Positions 50,638-62,400 of a stretch of DNA of 64,000 nt are shown in pieces. The DNA is from Lobosporangium transversale (lineage: Eukaryota; Mortierellomycota; Mortierellomycetes; Mortierellales; Mortierellaceae). The notes beneath the pieces were generated by a model, which saw only the letters and a program-made list of their open reading frames with translations, was not told the origin of the DNA and did not search any database. Where the stretch lies: positions 124,001 to 188,000 of the forward strand of contig NW_019029032.1 in the NCBI RefSeq assembly GCF_002105155.1, in the 5' to 3' direction. Both the position numbers and the translations under genes were made by a program. Each line of letters begins with the position of its first letter. Within the stretch, counting starts at the first letter, position 1.

Positions 50638-50975
50638 AGAAAAAATAAAATATATTGGGCAAGGACCCTTTCTAGTCTCCAAAAACCATAGTTGGTTAAG
50701 GGTTTTAGACGCGCCCTGGTTGTGGGTGGCTTCTAAGCATGTGACATGTTGTCATGGACTTAATTTTTACATGAAATTAGTGACTGTTAGACTTTTGGCG
50801 TGGCAACTAGTCACCGGAATGCGCAGGTCAGCAGATGCTGCGTTTCGAATCTCTGGTTGTGCGAAAACTTTTTCATTTATTCTCTTCTCTTACTTTACTA
50901 ACTTTCTTTTACTCCTCCACCTCTTCTCAAAGACCCGTCCCTGCTCCCCATCTTTTATCCTACATTATTTCCACA
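50638..50975. other. H2A.Z upstream region
   Basis: The last 110 bp before the proposed start codon are strongly C/T-rich (50870-50960), typical of a leader of a highly expressed fungal gene. No ORF is credible. Confidence 0.5.
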
Positions 50976-51376
50976 ATGGTAAGGATGCACAGCCCTCTTA
51001 AAAGACCCTTATTATCCTATCCTCCCTCCTCTTATTCATCACAATCATCTATTTCATTCATTTCTCGTTATTCTTTCTTTAACCAGCTTATATGCTTGAA
51101 TGAATGCCCTCAGCACTTTTGTTGCGATAAATATACACATTTCTAGATATTTGTATATCGTTATTATTTTTGCTTTCTGCAACACCGCTTCAGAATATTG
51201 CTCAACGTCGTCTGCATTCATATGACTCATTCTAATTGGAAGAAGAAAAAAAGATAAAAAAAATATTCAACCTATTATCGCACGCCACGGACATAACAAC
51301 TATTCTATTGAATTCGGCTCTTTTCGAATGAAGAACATAGATCCCTGACTCTGCTGTTATGACAATAAACAGGACG

Positions 51377-51409
<33 letters not shown>

Positions 51410-52350
51410 TCGAGAGCTACTTTTTCTATTGCCGGTAGATGAATGTGCATTCTTTTTTTAAAACAAAAAACGCGCCTTTTCCTCAGTGTGTAAATAAACA
51501 AAAGAAATAGGCGCGTTTTTTTCTATGGACAAAACCCCTTTCCTTCCTTTCCTTTCTTCATATCGAAACGATAGTACAAATTACACAAAACTTACACGAA
51601 AGGTTTAAAAATCTTTTTAATGAAACTAGGCTGACGCACATCTCGGAACCGAAGCAACTGCTGCTACGAACGCTCAGACAAAGTCTACAGAGAAGCGTCG
51701 TGAGAAGGTGCCTGCACTCTCGCGTTCTGCTCGTGCAGGTTTACAGGTAATGGTTATATTAATATAAAATTAAGACACAACAGCCAATAGCAGCCAGCAG
51801 TATCAATACTACCAACCGTAAAACGCCACATTGATCATCAAGACGCTCGATCCGCATTTTTTTTTTCTAACTCTTAATTTGGATCGCCATAGTTCCCTGT
51901 AGGTCGTATCCATCGTTACTTGAAGGATCGTACTCAAAACCACGTCCGTGTAGGCGCCAAAGCTGCAGTTTACTCTGCAGCCATTCTTGAATACTTGACG
52001 GCTGAGGTACTCGAGTTGGCAGGAAACGCAACAAAGGATTTGAAAGTTAAACGCATCACTCCTCGTCACTTGCAACTCGCTATTCGTGGAGATGAGGAGC
52101 TCGACTCATTGATCCGTGCAACCATCGCTGGAGGTGGTGTTCTTCCTGTACGTGTCTTTTAAAGATTATTCTCAATAACTTGTTTCACTATACGATTTGA
52201 ATTTTACATAATCTGTAGATGAGACACATTTGACTAATCCCTTTTTTTCTTTTTCTTTTCTTTTTATCCTCGTTCGATCACTTTATTTAGCACATTCACA
52301 AAGCACTGCTGTCAAAGACACAGAAGGGCCAGAAGAAGATTGGACCTTAA
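50976..52350 (+). CDS. HTZ1: Histone H2A.Z variant
   Basis: The core exons are certain: 51630-51746, 51893-52147 and 52291-52350. They hold [59 protein letters not shown] and the H2A.Z-specific AGGGVLPHIHKALL. The gene replaces H2A in promoter-proximal nucleosomes. I place the start at 50976, where ATG is followed at once by GTAAGG after a C/T-rich leader, so exon 1 would be the start codon alone and join GCTGACGCA in phase 0 (144 residues). The resulting N-tail ([19 protein letters not shown]) has few lysines for an H2A.Z. A missed short exon with a Gly/Lys tail is possible. Confidence 0.85.
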
Positions 52351-52787
52351 AAAGATGCGTAACCCAGTAGGGAATAAAAAACAGGCGTCAGGAGCGAGGA
52401 AGAAAGTGTCTTTCCCTTTCATTTTCTACACATATTTTCGAAGCCAAACATTTCAAAACGCCAGGAATTATACATGAAGCTGAGAATGTGTAATAGCTTC
52501 AAGAATCTGTCATTCCCATTAATCATCTCTTCTTTTGACGCCTTACACTCGTCTTTATTTTATCTTGTAGTTCCCGCCATTACCCCTAGTAAACTTTTAA
52601 AAGACTGTATTTTACAAAAAAAAGGAAAAAAACTAAAAACACACGCCATCATTGCATCTAATACCACAAAGAAAAAAAAAAGATGTTGATCGACTATTAT
52701 ACAGAATGCAGATGAAATGATGATGGGTATCAATAGAAGCCGGTGAAAAAAAATAATAATAATAAATAGGCATTAGTTTCCTCATGA
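52351..52787. other. Convergent 3' region of H2A.Z (+) and CUE2-like gene (-)
   Basis: A 437-bp spacer between two stop codons. It holds both 3' UTRs and an (AAT)n stretch near 52750-52766. No gene. Confidence 0.6.
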
Positions 52788-55531
52788 CTACCTCTTCACC
52801 TTTGAAGCGGGTGATGGTGTCAAGCGTGAAACCCCTTTAACCAGAATTACACCGTTTTCGGCCTCGCACCGCCAGCCATCTTTCATTAGTAGGCTCAACA
52901 CACTTGGATACAGACGTGCAATCTTGTCTTTGGAGTGGGAACCGATACCACAGACAATCTTGAGCGGTTTGGCCGCAATTCGAGATGCCTGCATCGTTGC
53001 ACGCGCAAACCATTGTGTCACTGCCTCTTTGACAACTGTTTGTGCCTCTGCAGTGGTCAATCCATGAAGGTCCACCAAGTTGGGGTCATTGCTTACCCGT
53101 CTAGATACAGAGAAGGGATAACAATAAAAAACAAGTCAATTACCTAATTGGTATAAAGGCGATAGTTTTTGAGAAATGATACTCCAGCCAGCTGAGCTTA
53201 CCGATGTTGCTGAACAACTGCACGGGCAGCACGCATATGCCATTGCTTTCCTTGAGCATCCAGCTTTTTGCCTTCGTCTGCATAGTAAGCAGCAATACCA
53301 CTCATCCCTGCGCCTTTTCCTTTTGTACTCTGATATGCCTTTGCAGCCTTCCTGAACAGCTCATTTCTTTGTTCTAAAAGTTCATGAGCACGCTGACGAC
53401 ACCACATTGGATCATCGTCATCATTATAGAGTTCACTGTTGGATTTATCCAAAATTGTGTTTGGAAATGGCCGAGCACCTCCTGGAAAAGGATTGCTAGT
53501 TGATGGCAGACTCTTCAGGCGGTTGCCATTACTGGTAGGCGCTGGTGTATAGTTTTTATCCGCGAATCGAATGTCTGCCTGGAACGGAATCATATTTCCA
53601 CGTTTGGACGAGGAAGAGGGTGATGATAATGATTGCTGTTGTTCCTTTCGGTCCGCGTGAGCGATATCTGCTGCCAGAACTGCATTCATTGCATCCTGCA
53701 AATCACCTCCACTGTACACCAACAGCTTCTTAAGACCCGTTGCACTATGATCCGGAAACATCTCCATCAATTGTGCCAAATTCACATCAAATTGACTCTG
53801 TCGAGCTCTTCTTTGAGCCGATTCAAAATGATTTTCCTGTTTGAGCCGTCTCTCAAGACTTTCAACCGTCTTGAAAAGCTGCGTTCCGTTGGCATGGAAT
53901 TCAGAAACGATAGTCTTTTGAGGAACTGTATGGAAAATGTTCATCAAAATCGAGATCTGATGTTCAAATGTTGCCCAATCATTGCTCTCTGGGATCAAAA
54001 ATTCATCCTGATGGTCGATTGCATCCAGCAACGCATTACTATGTCCATTTCGAGCTCGTTGCTGGTAACGAGATGCGCCCCATGCTGCTGCTTGATTACC
54101 TCCAGAATTTGTGCGTTTTGATTTCTTTTTCGAATTTGTAGGAGCGCCTTCGAAGAATGCATCATCGAGAGTGGAGATGGTTGAACTGCTAGCTTGAGAT
54201 TCTGCTGAGCGGAGTGATCCAGATCCGGAAGAGGAGGTCTCCACTTGTTCATTTTCCAAAAATATATGGCTCAAAATCATTTCGACAGCCGTTTCCAAGT
54301 CTCTGTTACTCTCTTTCAAGATCTGTGCGAGGTACTCATCCGAATGTTCCTGATCTGGGAAACAGCTTCTCAAAAATTCGAGCTCCTCTATCTTTACATC
54401 ACTGGAACAACCCGACTCTGCTGTTGTTGAAGTTTCGTGAGAAGAGCCACTGGAAGCAATTTCATCCTCTATGTCCTCAAAATCGCTCAGACTCTGGAGC
54501 TGATCCTTTTCTTCAGGTAAGCTATCATTAAGATTGATATCAGCAAAATGGTCTTCAACAGGCTTCACTGACAATCCCTTCCATGCCTTCTTATCAATGA
54601 ATTGCTGCGATTTGAAGGTTGATGTCTGCCCCTGTGTCTCTGAATCGGCGCTCGATTTCTGCTTCTTGCCCTTTTTGGTCTTCTTTTTGTTCTGCTTTTG
54701 GAAATTTGGGGCATTTTCCTGAGAGTTCTGATCATCCAATGGCTGATCACTGTCTGCATCACTTGTTGCAAACTCTATTTGTCCGCCAGGCTCAAAAGAT
54801 TCATTAGTACCATCTTCAGGTGGGTCCACCGCAAGACCATGGTTCTTCATGTAGTTTGGGTTTCGCCGCGCTCTGAAGGCTCCATTGGATGTCCCAGCAG
54901 CGTCTCCACTGGATGACTGGGTATTGTCTAGGCTGGTTGTTGTGACGATGGATGAGGTTGGGCGTTGGAAGGACGAACTAGTCACCTGTCCTTGCTTACG
55001 ATTTAAGCCGCTGGAGCGAGGCATAGACGCGCTAGAGTTGGAAATTGCAACTTTTTCACTCCACACCAAAATATCTCTGTTATTAGCTGACGATTTAGAA
55101 GTGTGGTCGATATTGGAGTTGACTTTGTTGCTAACATTGTTAATAGTGGTATTCTTGGTTTTTTTAGAGCTAGTTGGTGTTGTGGTCAAGCTTTTGTTTG
55201 AAGAGCTAAGAATAGTAGTAGCAGGTGTGGTAGCTATAGTTGTGGTAGTTGTGTCTGCAGCTGTGGGCGTTGCTTTAGCAAGCTCAGAAAGGATTGGTAT
55301 ACAAGCCTTAAAGTCTTGTAGATCATGGTAAATCGAAGCGACCAGGGCTGAGTCAAGTCTTGGGCAAAACATTGCCTAATTATTTTATTTTATTTTTTTC
55401 ATGGCGATTAGTTTTTCCAATTGATGATCACCATATCAATTATGTATACGAGCTGTTGTGAGTTTTTGTGTTTGTTCAGTTGATCAAAAGCGCACATTAT
55501 AAATTACCTCTAGTTTTTCTTGGGCATCCAT
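52788..55531 (-). CDS. CUE2: Cue2/N4BP2-like CUE + DUF1771 + SMR endonuclease
   Basis: Three exons: 55531-55508 (MDAQEKLE), 55375-53202 and 53100-52788 (836 residues). Order: an N-terminal helix pair (FCPRLDSALVASIYHDL), a long disordered Thr/Ser/Asn region, CUE-like ubiquitin-binding helices (EELEFLRSCFPDQEHSDEYL; LAQLMEMFPDHSATGLKKLL), DUF1771 (HELLEQRNELFRKAAKAYQS) and the SMR domain with VDLHGLTTAEA and VCGIGSHSKDKIARLYPSV. In yeast, Cue2 cleaves mRNA in the A site of collided ribosomes during no-go decay. The D-x-H and G-x-G-x-H-S elements thought to form the active site are present. Domain order and length fit fungal Cue2 relatives. Confidence 0.88.
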
Positions 55532-55981
55532 TGTTTATTATCTGTGATGTAATAAGAATTTATACAAGGTGTAAAATTACAGTAAAAGGGAGAAGGAGAG
55601 AGCAAGTCTAATTGGAGATATAAATGTGTGCTGTCTAGGATGGGATGATAACCAATGTCTTAAAAAGTAAAGCGAGTTTTCGATAAAGCCGAAAGAGAGT
55701 GATCTTGAGCAAAAGCAAGTCTTCTTGTTGGAATGTGTAGAGGATGAAAGTTGATGAATGTCATTTGACTTAAAAAAAAAGGAAGAATGAGTGGCTTTTT
55801 TTTTACTTGTTGGATAGAGCTAGCATGAATCACAAGGCATACAATTGACTACGGCGCTTTCATTTTCTATTTATTTTACTAGAAGCGCTTGCTTGTAAGA
55901 CGCAAATGACGCTGTCTGCACTGCGGTCGTTTCATAAACCATAAATAATGTTAAAAAACTATTAATCCCGTAGTCAATATA
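55532..55981. other. Spacer between CUE2-like and C-CAP genes
   Basis: A 450-bp non-coding stretch with short A/T runs (55771-55779, 55796-55804). It is the promoter of the CUE2-like gene and the 3' region of the C-CAP gene. Confidence 0.5.
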
Positions 55982-57180
55982 TTAGTCATCATTCGCAACT
56001 GGTGGGCGCAGCACCTCATCCTTTTGTCTCTCCAGTTGTTGGTAGTTGGCCTCCTCTGCTCGCGTGGTAGGGTATCCACTGTCAAGACGCACAATAGCTA
56101 TTCAAGGTTTCAAGATAATAAAAGGGGGAATAAAAATAGATGGTCAACTCTTGTTTGCTTTTTTAATAAGGGTAGATTTGTATAATTAGTGAAATGCCGC
56201 ACTTGCCTTCAGTCATAATACTGCCATCAATCACCGTTGTCTTGAATTGATCCATATCAGGGCGTAAATCTGGATTTCTGGACTGCAGATCGCTGTAGCT
56301 TAACGAGTGCACGTCGGCGCCTATGCCATGCCAAAATATTGGAAGTTGGTTGAGTACCAGCGAGAGAGCATGAGGCTTATTTGAATTTGTATAAAAAGAA
56401 TCAATGACCATACCAAGTCGGAGGGTGAGATCTTCAACACCTGCCCAAACCATGGACCCAAAATGTTCTGCATCAGGTAAGCCGAGCGTAAGAGTATTAA
56501 CGTTATCCAATTGAAACATGGACACAGATCGTTCAAACTGAGAAAAAGTGAAGAAAAAAAAAAAAAAAAAAAAAAAAGTGTCAGAACTTCCATTTACAAA
56601 AAAAGAAAAAGAAAAGCTTCATTGGAAGATATACTTACATCCAACGAGATATTCTCGCTCCTCCAAATGTCAACAATGCCTGTCATGATCTTCCCTTCGA
56701 CACGGAGGACCAAATTCTTGCAGTTTTCTATATGTATTACCAATAGAAAGTGTATGTATGTCCAAAGACTCAATTGCTGATCTGTACACATATGATATTT
56801 TTTTAATATTGATCTAGATCTTACCAATTGAGAGCTTAATAGGCTTGCCCTGAATAGTATAATCGCAGTTCTCGCAGTTCATGAGATAAAATGCCTTACG
56901 GTCCTCGACCTGAATCACTTTCTGGTCATCTTTAACATCTCTCTACAATAGATGAACATGTTCACATTCAATGTAAAAAAAAAAAAAAAAAAAAAAAAAA
57001 TAATGAAGCGCTCTTTGTTAAGTTGTTGGAACCTTAATTTATAGCGGAAATTATTGTCGCCATTAAAATTCTAGTCCGAGTTGAATTGATGAACATTACA
57101 ATGAGATGAGTCGCACTCTCCTTGGCGTTGACCCTCCCAGTAGTAGAAAGGGCTCTGGCCTGGCCTTTAACCGAATTCAT
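55982..57180 (-). CDS. C-CAP/cofactor C-like beta-helix domain protein
   Basis: Five exons: 57180-57100, 56942-56825, 56727-56639, 56537-56207 and 56097-55982 (244 residues). The body is a right-handed beta-helix of the CAP/TBCC superfamily: FYLMNCENCDYTIQGKPIKL, SIENCKNLVLRVEGKIMTGI, VDIWRSENISLD, then NVNTLTLGLPDAEHFGSMVW. Near the end come DQFKTTVIDGSIMTE and AIVRLDSGYPTTRAEEANY. Members bind actin or tubulin-folding partners. This one lacks the adenylyl-cyclase-binding N-terminus of full CAP, so its partner is unknown. Intron 4 (56098-56206) requires a GC donor (GCAAGT). Confidence 0.8.
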
Positions 57181-58032
57181 GTTTCACAAAAAAAATAAAA
57201 ATCGGGATCAAGAAGAGGGGAAAATCTTATTGGAGAGCAAAGTATGAACAATGTGGGGTGAGTGTCGTTTTTTTTTTTTTTTTTTTTTTTTAATGGCACC
57301 CTTTTTATATTCATGAAACAGGTCACGATGCACAAGCTACCAAAGCGACACACACATCACAAGAACCAAAAAGGGATAAACTGAATTAACGCGAAAACAG
57401 CCCATGGTTGTTTTCCGATCGTAATGAACCCTCCCCTTCCCTCATATTGACTTTGCCTCCAGTAAACGGAAGGATAGCATTTCTTTTTCAGTTGATTGCA
57501 TTATCTCACGAATGGTGGCGTTGCTTTTCTCTCAGGGTTCAATGACGATAATGTGCATTCTCCTATCTCTTCGATCTATCACAGCCTAGATTCTCACTAC
57601 AGCCCATACTATTGGAAAACAAGTAGAAATACACTTCAATTTCGCGGTATAGGACGCGCCTATATCCCTCTAAAGTGAAATGGTATCGCTTCCCTCTATC
57701 GAAACAAAAGCAGTTGATATGCTAATATTGTAAATATATAACTAAATATAACTAAAAAATACAAAAACTGATAGAGTTCTAGAGAGCTTGTTAATGGTTG
57801 AATAGATCTCAATTTTGGACGCGTAAGTTTTCAGGTTCCCAAGTACCAATGCACCACACACACATAAAAATAAAGTTACATGTGATTTGGGAGAGACAGA
57901 TAGAAAAAACGTTGAACGGATTTAAGTGAAAAATTGATGCGGAATTAAACGCAAAAAAAAAAAAAAAGTACCATCAATTCCACACAACCTCCCTCATCAC
58001 ATTCATCAGAACACGGACAAGATTATATCAAA
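57181..58032. other. Divergent intergenic region, C-CAP (-) and DUF7719 (+)
   Basis: Carries a T run at 57270-57291 and an A run at 57953-57967. A 60-codon frame at 57496-57678 is not credible. It serves as upstream DNA for both flanking genes. Confidence 0.55.
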
Positions 58033-59112
58033 ATGGCAGGACGAGGAGCAACTCAGAAGAATAATACTGCAGAGTCATCGTCTATAAAAGCATCTACACA
58101 ATCCGTGACCAAGCGCAAGGTCGCTAGTACCACTGCTTCTTCTATAACTAAACCCACTTCCACACCAAAGATACAGGAAATAGGTGATAATAGTGGCAAC
58201 AGTGATGACGATGACGATGACGATGACGATGACTCGGACAATTCGGAAACATCAGAATCTGACATTGATGATATCCCAGGTAACGAAGATCGTTCATGCT
58301 TTTTTTTTTATTTGGGTTATGGCATGTTGTACAATCACCACACGATCTCTTTCAACCCACATGTCCTGATACGTTGATAATATTGCTGATTATCTAATTA
58401 TATGGTTTTTTCTTCATTACCTTTTTCTTTTGCTTTAAGAGCCAGAAAAATGGAGATTGATCACGGAATCGGGAATTCTTGATCAAGTCAAGGCTAGTGA
58501 TGAGCGTAGGACAGCCGCTGGTAGTGACAGTAGATCACGTCGTCAAAATGGCGTTCTTGGGCATAGACATGGGGATACTGAAGTACAACCGGATTATATA
58601 TTTGAGGGCATTTTTTTCTCCATCCCGACAACATGTCTTTTCATCGTCATGGACATCCTGGTCCACCGGCAGTATGGTGAGACATATTCTGGCCCTGATG
58701 CTCTACGCAAAGTCATCAAAATCTTTCCAGGTATTAAGAAAACTCTGTATCTCAGTAAATGCAAAGATTCTTTTAAAGCCTTGCGTATTTACAAAACTTA
58801 ATCGATCTGATACTTTTTTTATCAATATTGAACATAGCAATCCTTATCATGGTATATTTCAGTAACAAACATAAGGCTCACAAACTCACACAGGCAGCCA
58901 TGTTCATTGTCTCAATTATCTGTGGGTGCTACTTCCTACATACCATGTATCGGTCCCCTGCAATGGGCATCATGCTTCGCGCTCCTGGAGTCATCACAAT
59001 TTTAGTCTACTGTATCGTGCAATTACATCTACTTCCTGCTGTTATCAGTTTAGCACTCTGTGGGCTCTATTACCAGTTCGGTAATGCAAAGTACAGCCAT
59101 CCACGCCGCTAA
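58033..59112 (+). CDS. DUF7719-type fungal membrane protein
   Basis: Three exons: 58033-58279, 58440-58730 and 58838-59112 (270 residues). Residues 1-80 are a Ser/Thr-rich tail with an Asp run (DDDDDDDDDDSD). EPEKWRLITESGIL marks the start of the conserved domain. Four membrane segments follow: IFFSIPTTCLFIVMDILVHR, the one starting AAMFIVSIICGCYFLHTMY, PGVITILVYCIVQLHLLPAV and the end segment. It ends YYQFGNAKYSHPRR. The domain name is from memory of fungal proteins with this plan. Function unknown. Confidence 0.75.
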
Positions 59113-59430
59113 CTAACCCCAACTGTAATAAAGCCATTAAATTTCCACCCTACTCGTTTAGTGTATCTCATAATCTGCTAGTGATATTTCTTTCACGCTT
59201 GCTTGCCATCAGCTTCAAAATGACCCAACTGTAGCGCTACACTTATTTACTGTTTGTGTAGAATAATATAATTAGAGGCATGGTATAGTTCATCTTACTA
59301 AATGCTTTGATAACTAAAGTAATAAGGATTTGTTGCTAAACGAAAATGGGCCTTTTGTTTTGTTTTAACAAAAGTAAAAAACAAATAACATGCGGTTAGA
59401 TCAAAAACAAACAAAGGATCCGAAAGACTA
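59113..59430. other. Convergent 3' spacer
   Basis: 318 bp between the stops of the DUF7719-type gene (+) and the MTMR14-like gene (-). No other feature is seen. Confidence 0.6.
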
Positions 59431-62400
59431 CTACTTAAAATTGCAATGATTTACATACCACTCCCATCGGTTTGAATTCTCGGTTTCCCCACGTATTCTT
59501 GAAGCTGATGTAGCGGACGATGTCGTCGGGGTCAACCCAAGTGATGACCTCCTCCGATATCCTGGTGCACGGTCACTACGACTACTGGTGCCGATACCAC
59601 TACCTGCTTGTCCCTCCCTTTCAATCATGTTTAGCGTTGTGGATGGCGCCATAACTTCTTGAAAGTCATCTATAGGCGTCGTTTCTGGGATGGAGTCCTT
59701 TCTTTGGCTGAAGTTGCCTTCACACTGCTGTGGTTGTTGATATTGATTATATGCTGAGGAAAGGGTGAATTGTCGGTTGTAATGGTTCGACCCGGTTGGG
59801 GAGGTATATTCCTGTAACTGTGGTGTCGTGTGATGAGCACGTCGACCTGCTCTGTCCAGAGATGAACTATGATCAGCGCAAGACGTAGATGATCCAACAT
59901 GACCAAAGCCTCCAGTAATAATGCCTGATGCCGAAGAGCTTATTGATGCTGCTGCAGAAGTTGCCGCTGCTGCAGCCCATTCAAATGGACTCTTACGGCC
60001 GCTGGACGGTGGAGCGATCAGGCTCTTTTGAGTTTGTTGTGACCATCGTGAGGTCTGTTGCTGTTGCTGTGGTCTAGTGCCCGACGGCATTTTAAAAGAG
60101 CCAACATTTTGTCGCGTTGAGGATAATCCATGAGAAAAGGAGGGCAAGTTCGGATCAAAATCATGGCTCTTAGCAAGAGATACTGAGGGGGGATTCGTCG
60201 CAGATCCTTGCCGATGTGCGGACACTATTGTTGCAGCATTAGACGAGCGATATTGATATGAAGAGTCATCCGAAAATGATTCTGCTCTGAATGAAGCGCT
60301 ACTGTCGTCATCTTCTTCAGTTGCTGAACTTAGGGACGTCGCTCTGAAAGTTTTGCTCTCAGGAACTGGTCGGCTAGGCGATCGGCTTCCATCTCCTATC
60401 TCGTTCCGGATGTCCATGAAGAGTCTTCGGAGCTGCTTGAGCTTTTGGCGCCTTGTCAGTGGCCTGGAGGTTTCTGAGGAGGTGGTGCTTTGATTTTGAT
60501 CAAAGTCGACATTAACATGATCTTTATTCGAGGTTGTGCTTAAGGGATGTCTGGTGTCTGCTGCTGAGGATCCGGATTCGCCAGCGACATATGCGTGGTC
60601 TTGTCGTCCATTTCGTCCCTCAGCTACCCTCTCAGAGTTTGAAAAGACGCCCTTTAATGATGGCATAAAAATATGGTCATGCTCATGACTCATTTTATGG
60701 CTACCTTGGCGAGAAGTCAAACTAGCAACGCAGTCATCGTCATCGTCATCATCCTCTTCTTCAACATCATCCTCGTCTTCAGCTCCATGCTTCAAGCCTG
60801 GAGTTTCCCTAGACATACGACTATCAACTTTTGTCAAGCCAGATTCGAATCCATTCAATATACTTCCAGGACTGTACCCATAATCCATAGTCGACGTCTC
60901 TTCCCAGAAGCTCTCATTTCCATCCTCTTCAATAGCCCCGATCTCATCCGCAGCTGATGAGTTTCCTGTTACACTCGTTACCCTTTCTTGACATCCAGGC
61001 CCCGCAAAACAGGGCGTATTCAAGCAATCTTGATCTGCTATTGACCTATAAGGGAGTTGATCATCGATCTCCAGTTGGAACATGGCTTCATCGCGATCCG
61101 CCTCATGAATTCTATGCCTGCCGCTGTGGTGACGGTGGCCGTCATATCCCGCATCATTAGGAAATAGGGTATCAGAAGCTCTTAAGCGTTCAAGAGCAGC
61201 CTTTGGACTGATAGCCATCGGCTGTTGAGGGATGTTCAAGGAATCAGAATTAACGGGTATAGGTGACTTTAAAGGCCCAAGCTGACTCTCTGTTACACGC
61301 GATTCTGATTTGGTCTGATTTGGTTCGGCAAGAAATGGCCGGTGGCATATCTGGCATATCTGAGGCTCAGTTGCATTGGTTGGTGCGAGCACTGCTGTAT
61401 ATGATGGTTTAGTTAGATTATTAACGATTCCCGACTCTTCATCCTCATCATCATCACTGGTCAAATCCTCCATATGCGCTTTTGCATCGAGATCATCTTG
61501 TGCCACATTGGTCTCTTGGCCAGCAAAAAGTAAAAGACCACCGTCAAAGGTTGAAGCTCTCTTGCGACGTGCTGATTGCCCTTCTCCAGTAACATCGCTA
61601 TTACTATTACTAGCGCTTCTCGGCCCTAAACCTTCTAAATCACGATCTGCAAATAAATTGGGAGATATTGAACCTTGCGAAAACTCGACTCCAGATAAGC
61701 CTGAAATTGAATACCTTGACTCTTCCGAAAACATATTTGGTATGCCACTAGAGGACGAGCGTCGTACACCTAATTGCTGTTGTTGTGTGCTCAATGAGAA
61801 CCGTCGACTATTCATGGCTGGGTGATTGGTAGCAGACTGACTCTCCATGTCTAGGACTTCTCGATCCAGTGGGCGAGTTCCATGACCAGAACTCTCGGCA
61901 TAGTTTGTGGTAAAAGAGTTGCGCTTTATTCCTAAAGGTGATCCTGAAGTCTTGAAGTCTTGAAGGGTAGGAATGAAAGGTGCACGAGGTGATCCATGTT
62001 TCTCTCGTCCTGGCGGTGTTGAAAATGTGACAAGCTGCCAGCTGGAAGACTTCCCATCTGTCGAGGAGGCAACCTCTTGACTGGTGCTTTTTACCGGATT
62101 TATGTCTCTTCCAAGGGGCTCATCTGGAGATTTCCTCATCAGTCTACATTCATCACATATGTGTCCATGAGGATTCTCTGCATCAGCAGCGTCGAACCTA
62201 TTCCTGATCCGTCCAGTATTCTTGAGTAGCGGTGATTGCGAAGAAACAGCTTGAGTGTCAATGCTAGACCGATGCATTGCTTTACCATGCTTGGCTAGGT
62301 GAGCAATTGATTTAAGCGAAAACTCCTCTCCGTAAATGAACTTTAAAAAGTAAAAGCAAAAATAAAAAATATCTTCTCCTCTTTGACTCCGATCTGCTAG

